A stretch of DNA of 59,807 bases, taken from JAEUIZ01 sp046155605. GTDB lineage: Bacteria > Planctomycetota > Phycisphaerae > Phycisphaerales > UBA1924. The stretch covers positions 1-59,807 of the forward strand of contig JBJXFQ010000096.1 of the NCBI GenBank assembly GCA_046155605.1, in the 5' to 3' direction. The first letter of the stretch is position 1; the number at the start of each line of letters is the position of its first letter. The notes under the pieces are model-generated. The model did no database searches. It saw only the letters and a list, made by a program, of their open reading frames with translations, and was not told the origin of the DNA. Shown here one piece after another: positions 53,201 to 59,807 of the stretch. The position numbers were made by a program, and so were the translations under genes.

Positions 53201-54234
53201 CGCAGCGCCGCCTGGAACCCCGCATACGACAAGATCGGCTTGCCGTCGAGCGACAGGATGATGTCCCCCGCCTTCAACTCCGCCCCCGCCGCCGGGCCGC
53301 CGTTCACCACGCGCGTCACCCGCGCCCCGGCCTCGGCGTCCTCGCCCGTCAGCCCCGCGAACGCCGCGTTCTCCTGCGCCGCCCCGCTCTTTTCCGTCTC
53401 GATCACGATGAACGCGACCTTCGGATCCTTCTGGTAAAACTCGATCCCGATCCGCCCGATCTGCACCTCCGGCAGGCCCGACGACAGCCGCTTCCACGTC
53501 TCCCCGCCATCGCTCGACTTCCACAGCCCCGACCCCGGCCCCCATCGTTTGATCGGATCGTTGCTGTCAAACCCGTCGCGCTGCCGCTCCCATGTAGCCG
53601 CGAGGATGATGTTCGGATCGCCTGGGCTGATCGCGATATCGATGACGCCGGTTTTGTCGTCAGTCTCGAGCACGCGCTTCCACGTCTCCCCGCCGTCGGT
53701 GGTCTTGAAAAGCCCGCGCGAGCCGCCCGTGCCCCAGCACCGCCCCATCGCGCCCACGAGCACCACATCCGGGTTCGTCGGATGGATCACCACCGCGCCG
53801 ATCTGGAACGAATCGCGCAGGCCCATGTTCTTCCACGTCTTCCCGCCATCAACGGACTTGTACACCCCGTCGCCCCACGAGACGCTGTTCCGCGGGTTGG
53901 CCTCGCCCGTCCCGACCCACACGATGTTCGCGTCGCTCGCCGCCACCGCCATCGAGCCGATCGACACGGTGGCCTCGCGGTCGAAGAGGTGCTCGAAGGT
54001 CATCCCGTTGTTCACCGTCTTGAGCAACCCGCCCGAGGCCGTCGCCGCGTAGTACGTCGCCGGGTCGCCGGGCACCACGGCCAGGTCCGTGATCCGCCCG
54101 CCCATGTTCGCCGGGCCAATCGAACGCCACGGCATCTGCTCGATCCATGCCGGATCCAGCGCCGGCGGATCGGCCGCCATCACCGGCATCGTCACCAATG
54201 CGCACACCCACGCCAGCAGTCTTCGAGTCTTCAC
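50299..54234 (-). CDS. Giant secreted beta-propeller protein with PDZ, EF-hand and barrel insertions
   Basis: 1311 residues from GTG 54232-54234 (AAGGAG before it) with signal KTRRLLAWVCALVTMPVMA. Propeller blades of the sortilin/BNR type (GVYKSVDGGKTWKNMGLRD; LFKTTDGGETWKRVL; ASEDYGRTWRSITTNLP) fill about residues 20-290, 390-690 and 940-1085. A PDZ-like domain (GAELKAGDIILSLDGKPI) sits at 291-375, an EF-hand pair (DENGDGKLQRSE; DADANQDGVLDAEE) at 719-762, a Gly/Arg linker, and a lipocalin-like barrel at about 826-931. Near 1185-1245 there is a G/A/P-rich collagen-like linker. Function unknown. Confidence 0.85.
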   Translation of the reverse strand: MKTRRLLAWVCALVTMPVMAADPPALDPAWIEQMPWRSIGPANMGGRITDLAVVPGDPATYYAATASGGLLKTVNNGMTFEHLFDREATVSIGSMAVAASDANIVWVGTGEANPRNSVSWGDGVYKSVDGGKTWKNMGLRDSFQIGAVVIHPTNPDVVLVGAMGRCWGTGGSRGLFKTTDGGETWKRVLETDDKTGVIDIAISPGDPNIILAATWERQRDGFDSNDPIKRWGPGSGLWKSSDGGETWKRLSSGLPEVQIGRIGIEFYQKDPKVAFIVIETEKSGAAQENAAFAGLTGEDAEAGARVTRVVNGGPAAGAELKAGDIILSLDGKPILSYAGFQAALRERAPDDEIKVVLARERKPVEATIKLGKRPGSPDDRPYGTRLGGQVANIQNEQGVSGFQTGGVFRSDDAGDTWRRINSLTPRPMYFSKIRIDPTDEKVIYVLGVSLHISRDGGATFTEDYARQVHADHHAMWINPANPKHALVGCDGGVYVTYDQGKNWDHLNRAAIGQFYHVAVDARPFYNVYGGLQDNGSWGGPARSRTGGAVNEDWFRVGSGDGFLCAVDPNDADQVYYESQNGATGWRNLRTGRGGSLRPPPAPDGARYRFNWETPFLLSAHNSKIYYSAGNYVFRTLTAERAMKRISPEISRTDKGSATALTESPLDADVLYVGTDDGALWATRDGGKTWVDLFNPPAPSESEQTPQRPRGGGAAMLARMDENGDGKLQRSETPEQMGRMFDDADANQDGVLDAEEMTAMAGRFGGGGRGGFGGRGGGGRGGDEAAETPNDEPPAEAPDGRPTAAPPRTGGANGGERAGEGATRQPEPAANPVAGTWNAKATGAELPTEIAFDLILTLEAEGKVGGRIRSDLYSGPLNAGTFDASAGKIRIGFEGPMGPVTIEANVSGDKITGTMGGQGGFSVPFEGTRMREQTQASGRPGRRSARQPAAEPGKALKELVPEPRWVASLEASRFVAGRVYMALDGHRSNEDGPMLLASEDYGRTWRSITTNLPANGSTRVLREDIAREDVLYTGTEFGCFVSIDRGKSWTKMNGNLPTVAVHDFAQHPTTGEIVAATHGRSLWVFDATALRQMTTEAIAQTATLYKPATAHVWRSEPSRGISGSRHFIAQGGAAGATIYYSLATPARELTLRVTTQAGVAVRELREPSMKAGLNRVVWDLRRDPPARPAGGTPGAGTPGGPGGAPGGAASGATGAPGAVPVGAPGAATTGNPVVAGAPGAGGPGGRGFGGQRVATGVYRVVLVVDGKEYTQDVTIAADPDFPESGLAVGEEEWTDRSHIDESEEEEAARPIR

Positions 54235-54314
54235 AACGAACTCCTTCAGTCTTGAGAGGCGCTGCAATGTACCGCGCCCGTCAAGGCGCCGGGTCTTGCC
54301 GTTCGCTTCTCGCC

Positions 54315-55424
54315 CTACGGCCGCTGCTCCCGCCCCGATCGGCCCAGGCCGCCCACCCGCCGCGCCAGCCCTAGCAGGCTCGCCGCGACGCCCGACCGAC
54401 CCCCTGATTCGCCCCCCAACCCCCGCCGGAGTGCCTCGGCCATCCCGCGCGCCGACGAATACCGCCGACGCGGGTCGCGCGCCGTCGCCTTCACCACCAC
54501 CCCGTCGACCGCCGCACGCAACGCACGATCGGCCGGGCTCTCAGCCTCCCCCGGCCCGCACCCCGCCGCGAGTTCCTTCAGCACCACGCCCAGCGCGTAC
54601 ACATCCGCGGTCGGCCCGACCGACTTCCAATCCCCCGCCGCCTGCTCCGGGCTCCAGTACCCCGCCGTTCCCGCCGGCAGGTCGGCCTCGGAATGATTCC
54701 GGGAGCCCCTCGCCTCCGAAATCCCCAGCCGCGCCACGCCAAAGTCCACGATCCGCGCACTCCCGGCCTCGTCCACCAGGATGTTCGACGGCTTCACGTC
54801 GCAGTGGATCACGCCGTGCGCGTGCGCGTACCCGATGGCCTCGCACGCCCCGGCCATCACCTCGAGCCGCGGCCGCAGCCCCGGCCGCGCCGCCCGCGAC
54901 CATTCACCAAGCGACACGCCCTTGACCAGTTCCATCGCGACAAACGGCAGCGCGCCAGCGGGCGTCTGGGCGGTTCCCGCTTCAAAGACCCTTGCGATCC
55001 CCGCGTGCCGCAGCGAGAGCAACGCCTGGCTCTCAACCACGAACCGCCGCGTCGCGCTCGGGCCGGCGATCCCCGGCCTGATGATCTTGAGCGCCACCGT
55101 TCGCCGCGGCTCATCCTGCTCCGCCTCATACACCAGCCCGAGCCGGCCCGCGCCCACGAACGTCCGCACCGTGTAACTCCCGATCCGTTCGCCCGGCGAA
55201 GGCGCGCCCAGCCACGTCCGAGCCGCCTCGCGCGCCCGCGCCGCCTCGGCTGCATTCGGCTCGAGAAACCCCTCCGCCGACGCGTGATGCGCCAGCAGTC
55301 CACGCACTTCGTCGATCAACCCGACGTCGTCGCCGCACACCCGCCGCAGCGTGGCTTCCCTCTCCGCGGGCGCGGCAGCCAGCGCCGCGCGAAAGGCGTC
55401 GCGCACACGCACCAGGTCGATCAC
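54315..55424 (-). CDS. Ser/Thr protein kinase, non-RD type
   Basis: 369 residues from a GTG at 55422-55424 overlapping the sigma gene stop (GTGA). Kinase domain from about 80 (VGAGRLGLVYEAEQ glycine loop, VALKIIRP lysine) to 340, with HCDVKPSNILVDEAG near 206, in which the usual HRD arginine is Cys, DFG at 225-227, and SPEQAAG in place of APE. The first 80 residues (RDAFRAALAAAPAEREATLR) are helical and recall the planctomycete kinase N-terminal module. It lacks a membrane helix and sensor domain. Pairing with the overlapping ECF sigma factor suggests signalling to transcription. Confidence 0.88.
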   Translation of the reverse strand: MIDLVRVRDAFRAALAAAPAEREATLRRVCGDDVGLIDEVRGLLAHHASAEGFLEPNAAEAARAREAARTWLGAPSPGERIGSYTVRTFVGAGRLGLVYEAEQDEPRRTVALKIIRPGIAGPSATRRFVVESQALLSLRHAGIARVFEAGTAQTPAGALPFVAMELVKGVSLGEWSRAARPGLRPRLEVMAGACEAIGYAHAHGVIHCDVKPSNILVDEAGSARIVDFGVARLGISEARGSRNHSEADLPAGTAGYWSPEQAAGDWKSVGPTADVYALGVVLKELAAGCGPGEAESPADRALRAAVDGVVVKATARDPRRRYSSARGMAEALRRGLGGESGGRSGVAASLLGLARRVGGLGRSGREQRP

Positions 55425-56011
55425 GAACGCGTCCCGGGCTGGTCCCCGCGGATCAACTCTCGATGCAGCCACGCGCGGGCAAACGCCCATTCATCCTTGA
55501 CCGTCGTCATCGAGAGGCCCATCGCCGCCGCCGTGTCCTCGATCGAAAGCCCCGCAAAGAAACGCAGCATCACGATCTGCGCCCAGCGCTCGTCCCGAGC
55601 CGCCAGCCGATCGAGCGCCTCGTCGAGCGCCAGCATGTCCACCGCCTCGGGTTCCGCCGCCAGCGAGCCCTCATCGAGCGAGACGGACTTGCGCCCGCCC
55701 CCGTGCTTGGTCGCCATCTTGCGCCGCGCCCGCTCGACGAGAATGCGCCGCATCGCCGTCGCCGCCGCCGCGAAAAAGTGCCCGCGACCGTGCCACTTCA
55801 CGTCCCCCGAACCCACCAGCCGCAGATACGCCTCATGGACCAGCGCCGTGGGCTGCAGCGTGTGGCCCGCCGGCTCGCGCGACATCTGCGACCCCGCCAT
55901 CCGACGAAGCGCGTCATACACCAGCGGCAGCAACTGGTCCGACGCCTTCGCCTCGCCGGCATTGATCGCGTCCAGCAGCCTCGTCACGTCCTGTGATGCC
56001 GGTTCGCTCAT
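55421..56011 (-). CDS. ECF sigma factor, planctomycetal type
   Basis: 196 residues from ATG 56009-56011, with GGAGG eight bases before. Region 2 (PTALVHEAYLRLVGSGDVKW; RGHFFAAAATAMRRILVERA) and region 4 (QIVMLRFFAGLSIEDTAAAM; STTVKDEWAFARAWLHREL-like helix) are clear. The PTALVHEAYLRL and GRGHFFAAAATAMR wording is characteristic of the acidobacterial/planctomycetal ECF group whose members lie beside kinase genes. The kinase overlap suggests control by phosphorylation rather than a classical anti-sigma factor, by inference. Confidence 0.9.
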   Translation of the reverse strand: MSEPASQDVTRLLDAINAGEAKASDQLLPLVYDALRRMAGSQMSREPAGHTLQPTALVHEAYLRLVGSGDVKWHGRGHFFAAAATAMRRILVERARRKMATKHGGGRKSVSLDEGSLAAEPEAVDMLALDEALDRLAARDERWAQIVMLRFFAGLSIEDTAAAMGLSMTTVKDEWAFARAWLHRELIRGDQPGTRS

Positions 56012-56163
56012 GTTCACGCCCTCCACGCTCCGCCCGGATCGTAGTTCCCCCGTCCCGCGCCCGACAGATGCCCCGAACCGCGCTCGCCTCGTCGGCATCC
56101 AAGGTTGCAGTCCTTTCCAGGCCCGCCATCCCAGCGCCACATCCGGCAATCCATGAGGCCCAC

Positions 56164-57075
56164 ATGTTCCAGCCCAGAACCTTCTCCCGCGTCGGCCTCG
56201 TTGCCGTCGCCACTTTCGCCGCACACGCTCAGCCCGACGGCCAGGCACTGCACTGCATGGCCTCCAACACCGACATCGCCTGGTCACAGATCCGCGGCCA
56301 CTACGCCGCCTTCCACTTCCTGAGACTTCCCGCCTCGCCCGAGTCCACGGGCCTTGCCAAGCAATACGCCGCAAGTTGGCCCACCGTCGCCGGCGTGCGT
56401 CACCTCATCATCACCAGCGAGACGGGCGCGGCCGATTGGGCCAAGCAGTTCCACGAGTCCGGCCTCAACATCATCGACGATTCCACCGGCACACTCGCCG
56501 CCAAACTCAAGGCCCATGAAGGCACCGCGAGCGGCCTGCCGGTCACGATCGTCCTCGACCACGCCGGCAACGAACTCTTCCGCCACGCCGGCACCAACGA
56601 ACACGACAACCTCACGTTCACCCAGTTCGCCACCACCTTCGCGGAAAAGGGCCGTCTGCCAGCGCTCAAAGACTACAACCTCCCCAAGGGCTCCACGCTT
56701 GCTCTCGAGGGCTACGACCCCGTGTCGTACTTCGTCGCTTCCAAGCCCGTGAAGGGCAAGCCCGATCTCACGTCAACCTATCGAGGCGTCACCTACCGCT
56801 TCGCCTCCGCCGACAACCGCCGCCGCTTCGCCCAGAATCCCGAGAAATACCTCCCGACCTACGGCGGCTGGTGCGCCAGCGCGATGGGCGACAGCGGCCG
56901 CAAGGTCGAGATCGACCCCACCAACTACAAGATCAAGGACGGCCGACTCTTCCTCTTCTACCTCGGCACCTTCGCCGACGCCAAAAAGGACTGGAACAAG
57001 CGCGAAAAAGAGTGGGAGCCCGCCGCCGATCGCAACTGGAAGAAACTGACAAACGAGGACCCGATCAAGCCATGA
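56164..57075 (+). CDS. Secreted thioredoxin-like and YHS-domain fusion
   Basis: 303 residues from ATG 56164 with signal VGLVAVATFAAHAQ. Residues about 35-175 look like a thioredoxin/AhpC-fold (VAGVRHLIITSETGAADWAK, VTIVLDHAGNELFRHAG), but with no CxxC. Residues 200-260 are a YHS domain (LEGYDPVSYFVASKPVKGKP, YRGVTYRFASADNRRRFAQN, PEKYLPTYGGWCASAM), often metal-linked. The C-terminus is charged (KKDWNKREKEWEPAADRNWK). The stop overlaps the DoxX start (ATGA). Probably periplasmic redox or metal handling. Confidence 0.8.
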   Translation: MFQPRTFSRVGLVAVATFAAHAQPDGQALHCMASNTDIAWSQIRGHYAAFHFLRLPASPESTGLAKQYAASWPTVAGVRHLIITSETGAADWAKQFHESGLNIIDDSTGTLAAKLKAHEGTASGLPVTIVLDHAGNELFRHAGTNEHDNLTFTQFATTFAEKGRLPALKDYNLPKGSTLALEGYDPVSYFVASKPVKGKPDLTSTYRGVTYRFASADNRRRFAQNPEKYLPTYGGWCASAMGDSGRKVEIDPTNYKIKDGRLFLFYLGTFADAKKDWNKREKEWEPAADRNWKKLTNEDPIKP

Positions 57076-57497
57076 GCAGGCCACAGCGCATCGCAAGTTG
57101 GGCTCTCCAACTCATCGTCGCCGCGATTCTCTTTCAGACGCTCTTCTTCAAGTTCACCGGCGCGGAGGAGAGCAAGTACATCTTCAGCACGCTCGGCATC
57201 GAGCCCTGGGGCCGCTACGCCTCCGGTGCTGCCGAACTCGTCGCCGTCGTCCTCCTCCTTGTCCCCCGCCTGGTCACGCTCGGCGCCGTCCTCTCGCTGG
57301 GCGTGATCAGCGGGGCGTTCATGAGCCACGTCACCAGCCTCGGAATCGAGGTCAAAGGTGACGGCGGCCTGCTCTTCGGGCTCGCCATCATCGTCTTCCT
57401 CGCAAGTGCGACCATCCTCGTCCTCCGTCGACGCGAGATTCCTGTCCTCGGCAAACGATTCACCTGCGGCTGCCCCACAGGCCACGCCGCTCACTGA
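57072..57497 (+). CDS. DoxX-family membrane protein with CxC tail
   Basis: 141 residues, four helices (IASWALQLIVAAILFQTLFF; ASGAAELVAVVLLLVPRLVT; LGAVLSLGVISGAFMSHVTS; LLFGLAIIVFLASATILVLR) in the DoxX layout. The last residues FTCGCPTGHAAH add a Cys-x-Cys and His not common in the family, a possible metal site. DoxX proteins associate with thiol or sulfide enzymes. It is translationally coupled to the YHS protein. Confidence 0.85.
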   Translation: MSRPQRIASWALQLIVAAILFQTLFFKFTGAEESKYIFSTLGIEPWGRYASGAAELVAVVLLLVPRLVTLGAVLSLGVISGAFMSHVTSLGIEVKGDGGLLFGLAIIVFLASATILVLRRREIPVLGKRFTCGCPTGHAAH

Positions 57498-57614
57498 CAT
57501 CCGACCGGCCAAAGGGCCACACCCTTGAGCGAACACGCCGGATCAAGGCGGACGTGGCTCGACCCCATTTCCTCTCTCTCCCGCTCTCGAACCGCCCGAT
57601 AATGGAGCACGCCG

Positions 57615-59807
57615 ATGGCGATCCTCGCCCCACGCCCAAAGCCCCTCATGCCCCCCGCCGAGATCAAACCCGCGCGCCACCATCACGATGACGAGCCGAT
57701 CTCGCGCACGGCACCGGACGCCGAGTCCCAGCGCCTCGAGGCCGACGAGCACCGCAACGCCAACTGGAAACGCTGGGGGCCGTACCTCTCCGAGCGCCAG
57801 TGGGGCACCGTCCGCGAAGACTACTCCGAGAGCGGTGACTGCTGGAACTACTTCCCCCACGACCAGGCCCGCTCCCGCGCCTACCGCTGGGGTGAAGACG
57901 GCATCCTCGGCATCACCGATCGCCAATGCCGCCTCTGCTTCGCACTCACCCTCTGGAACGAAAAAGACCCCATTCTCAAGGAGCGCCTCTTCGGCCTCAC
58001 TGGCCCCGAAGGCAACCACGGCGAGGACGTCAAGGAACATTACTTCTACCTCGACTCCACCCCCACGCACTCATATATGCGCGGGCTCTACAAGTACCCG
58101 CAGGCCGAGTTCCCCTACGCCCGGCTCGTCGATGAATCTCGCCGTCGTAGTCGCTCCGAAGCCGAGTTCGAACTCGCCGACTCCGGCGTCTTCAACGACT
58201 CCCGCTACTTTGACGCCGAGGTCGAGTATGCCAAGGCCTCGCCCGAAGACATCGCCATCCGCATCACCATCCACAATCGCGGCCCAGAGCCCGCACGCCT
58301 CCACGCCCTCCCCACGCTCTGGTTCCGCAATCACTGGTCCTGGGGCTGCACCCACGAGGGCTGCGAGCCGAAGCCCACCCTCTGGTCCGATCGCCACGGC
58401 ATTATCGAGGCCGACCACACGTCCCTGGGCAAACGCTCGCTCTTCGTCGGCCTCGCGCCCGACGGCTCCGCGCCCGAACTCCTCTTCTGCGAGAACCAGA
58501 CCAACACCCAGAAAGTCTTCGGCACGCCCGGCCCGGCATTCCCCAAGGACGCCTTCCACGAACGCGTCGTCCACGGCAACGCCGCCGCCGTCAACCCCGC
58601 ACGCCGGGGCACCAAGTCCGCCGCCTGGTACAAACTCACCATCCCCGCCGGCGGCAAAGTCGTCCTCCGACTCCGCCTCACTCCCCCGGACGAGGCCGCT
58701 TCCGACCCCCTCGGCCCATCCCTTGACCGCCTCTTCGACGAGCGACGGCGCGAGGCCGACGAGTTCTTCAACTCCCGCACGCCCGACCTCGATCCCGAGC
58801 GCCGCAACGTTGCGCGGCAGGCTTTCGCCGGCCTCCTCTGGAGCAAGCAGTTCTACCACTACGTCGTCAAAGACTGGCTCGAGGGCGACGCGGCGCAGCC
58901 CGCCCCGCCCGAGGGCCACAAGCACGGCCGCAACGCCGAGTGGCCCCACATCCACGCCCGCGATGTCATCTCCATGCCCGACAAGTGGGAGTATCCCTGG
59001 TTCGCTGCCTGGGACCTCGCCTTCCACACCATCCCCATGGCCCGCGTCGATCCACACCTCGCCAAGGAACAACTCATCCTCTTCCTCCGCGAGTGGTACA
59101 TGCACCCCAACGGCCAGATCCCCGCCTATGAGTTCGCCATGGGCGATGTCAACCCGCCCGTCCACGCCTGGGCCTGCTGGCGCGTCTACAAGATGACCGG
59201 CCCGCGCGGCCAGCGCGACCGCCTCTTCCTCGCTCGAACCTTCCAAAAACTCATGCTCAACTTCACCTGGTGGGTCAACCGCAAAGACCCCAACGGCAAA
59301 AACCTCTTCTCCGGCGGATTCCTCGGGCTCGACAACATCGGCGTCTTCGACCGCTCCAAGCCCCTCCCCACCGGCGGTCACCTCGAACAGGCCGACGGTA
59401 CCGCCTGGATGGCCTTCTACTGCGGCACCCTCCTCTCCATGGCCCTCGAACTCGCCAGCCAAGACCCCGCCTACGAAGACGTCGCCTCCAAGTTCTTCGA
59501 GCACTTCGTCGCCATCACCGACGCCATGAACACCCTCGGCGGGTCGGGCCTCTGGGACGAGCAAGACGGCTTCTACTACGACCAGATCAGCATCGACGGC
59601 CGAACCATCCCGCTTCGCGTTCGCTCCCTCGTCGGCATCATCCCCATCCTCGCCGCCGAGGTGCTCGAGGACACCGCCATCGACAGGCTCCCGGGCTTCA
59701 AGAAACGAATGAAGTGGTTCCTCGACAACCGCAAGGACCTCTCTCGTCACATTTCTTACATGTCCGACGACGGTCCCGACGCCCAAGGCGGGCAGGGCGG
59801 CCATGGC
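57615..59807 (+). CDS. GH63/MGH1-like glucosidase, cut by window end
   Basis: 731 residues are visible from ATG 57615 (GGAG seven bases before) with no stop to the end of the window. Residues about 30-280 are an N-terminal beta domain (GPYLSERQWGTVREDYSESG; LRLRLTPPDEAASDP later). The alpha/alpha barrel starts RDVISMPDKWEYPWFAAWDL, with the family acidic residue in AWDLAFHT, and continues LFLREWYMHPNGQIPAYEFA and SGLWDEQDGFYYDQISIDGR. These match mannosyl-oligosaccharide glucosidase and glucosylglycerate-hydrolase families; no signal peptide, so probably cytoplasmic. The substrate could be a glucosylated compatible solute, but this is inference. Confidence 0.85.
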   Translation, partial: MAILAPRPKPLMPPAEIKPARHHHDDEPISRTAPDAESQRLEADEHRNANWKRWGPYLSERQWGTVREDYSESGDCWNYFPHDQARSRAYRWGEDGILGITDRQCRLCFALTLWNEKDPILKERLFGLTGPEGNHGEDVKEHYFYLDSTPTHSYMRGLYKYPQAEFPYARLVDESRRRSRSEAEFELADSGVFNDSRYFDAEVEYAKASPEDIAIRITIHNRGPEPARLHALPTLWFRNHWSWGCTHEGCEPKPTLWSDRHGIIEADHTSLGKRSLFVGLAPDGSAPELLFCENQTNTQKVFGTPGPAFPKDAFHERVVHGNAAAVNPARRGTKSAAWYKLTIPAGGKVVLRLRLTPPDEAASDPLGPSLDRLFDERRREADEFFNSRTPDLDPERRNVARQAFAGLLWSKQFYHYVVKDWLEGDAAQPAPPEGHKHGRNAEWPHIHARDVISMPDKWEYPWFAAWDLAFHTIPMARVDPHLAKEQLILFLREWYMHPNGQIPAYEFAMGDVNPPVHAWACWRVYKMTGPRGQRDRLFLARTFQKLMLNFTWWVNRKDPNGKNLFSGGFLGLDNIGVFDRSKPLPTGGHLEQADGTAWMAFYCGTLLSMALELASQDPAYEDVASKFFEHFVAITDAMNTLGGSGLWDEQDGFYYDQISIDGRTIPLRVRSLVGIIPILAAEVLEDTAIDRLPGFKKRMKWFLDNRKDLSRHISYMSDDGPDAQGGQGGHG

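Noticed and set aside
58071..59804. A 577-codon minus-strand frame over the glucosidase
   Set aside because: The plus strand matches a known hydrolase over the whole stretch; the minus frame has no domain or ribosome site and is Gly/Glu/Val-rich as expected of an antisense shadow.
1..59807. Insertion sequences, prophage or integrative elements
   Set aside because: No reading frame looks like a transposase, integrase or phage structural protein, and the only tRNA has no visible 3' duplicate nearby.

Overview
The window looks like a chromosomal segment of a high-GC planctomycete, most likely class Phycisphaerae. The signs are a secreted protein ending in a planctomycete-style dockerin pair, a prepilin-like protein with the planctomycete DG-type C-terminus, a planctomycetal ECF sigma factor overlapping a Ser/Thr kinase, a small Trp-rich membrane protein of a type common in that phylum, and short C-terminal sorting tails. 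No reading frame resembles a transposase, integrase or phage structural gene, and there is no CRISPR array or rRNA. One tRNA, Arg(CCG), is present.

Layout. 1-5240: a truncated membrane protein, a repeat-rich gap, a BioF-type PLP enzyme, a GlmM-type phosphohexomutase, a small conserved protein and a minus-strand unit of cyclodeaminase, small partner and nucleotidyltransferase. 5346-7279: four orphan genes of lower GC (membrane, HTH, basic, Trp-rich). 7430-12179: dihydrolipoyl dehydrogenase and two secreted orphans, separated by hairpin-rich gaps. 12287-15275: an HxlR regulator divergent from a CPVC thioredoxin-like protein, then arginine decarboxylase with a tiny membrane protein. 15531-17809: an orphan FtsX-type permease and an FkbM methyltransferase. 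17894-23007: a minus-strand run of thioredoxin, fabD, lipoprotein, fabG, amidohydrolase and DinB.

23071-27922: a plus-strand operon of LolC/E-like permease, LolD-like ATPase, alpha/beta hydrolase and a GH3-family acyl-adenylating enzyme. 28034-34507: a plus-strand operon of DinB-like protein, NRDE/TANGO2 protein, GT9 with a coiled coil, and a 1109-residue methyltransferase-GT2-GT4 fusion. 34523-39651: MFS transporter, tRNA-Arg, a LolA-like secreted protein, ispH, and a membrane protein plus prepilin pair. 39699-46391: queA-murE-murF-mraY-argH, all minus; MurE carries the DNPR motif expected for meso-diaminopimelate peptidoglycan. 46492-59807: Gfo/Idh/MocA oxidoreductase, dockerin protein, a giant beta-propeller protein with inserted domains, a kinase/ECF sigma pair, a thioredoxin-YHS fusion with a DoxX protein, and a GH63-like glucosidase cut by the window end.

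Working together: most of the window is housekeeping (fatty acid, peptidoglycan, isoprenoid and tRNA modification). The parts most likely to hold undescribed biology are the permease/ATPase/hydrolase/GH3 operon, the glycosyltransferase megaprotein operon, the propeller protein carrying PDZ, EF-hand and barrel insertions beside the kinase/sigma pair, and a dispersed family of hairpins whose arms differ between copies but still pair perfectly and share a GTGGCAC edge. Starts were chosen from Shine-Dalgarno matches, signal peptides and overlaps with neighbours. All family calls are from reading the translations, with no database search.
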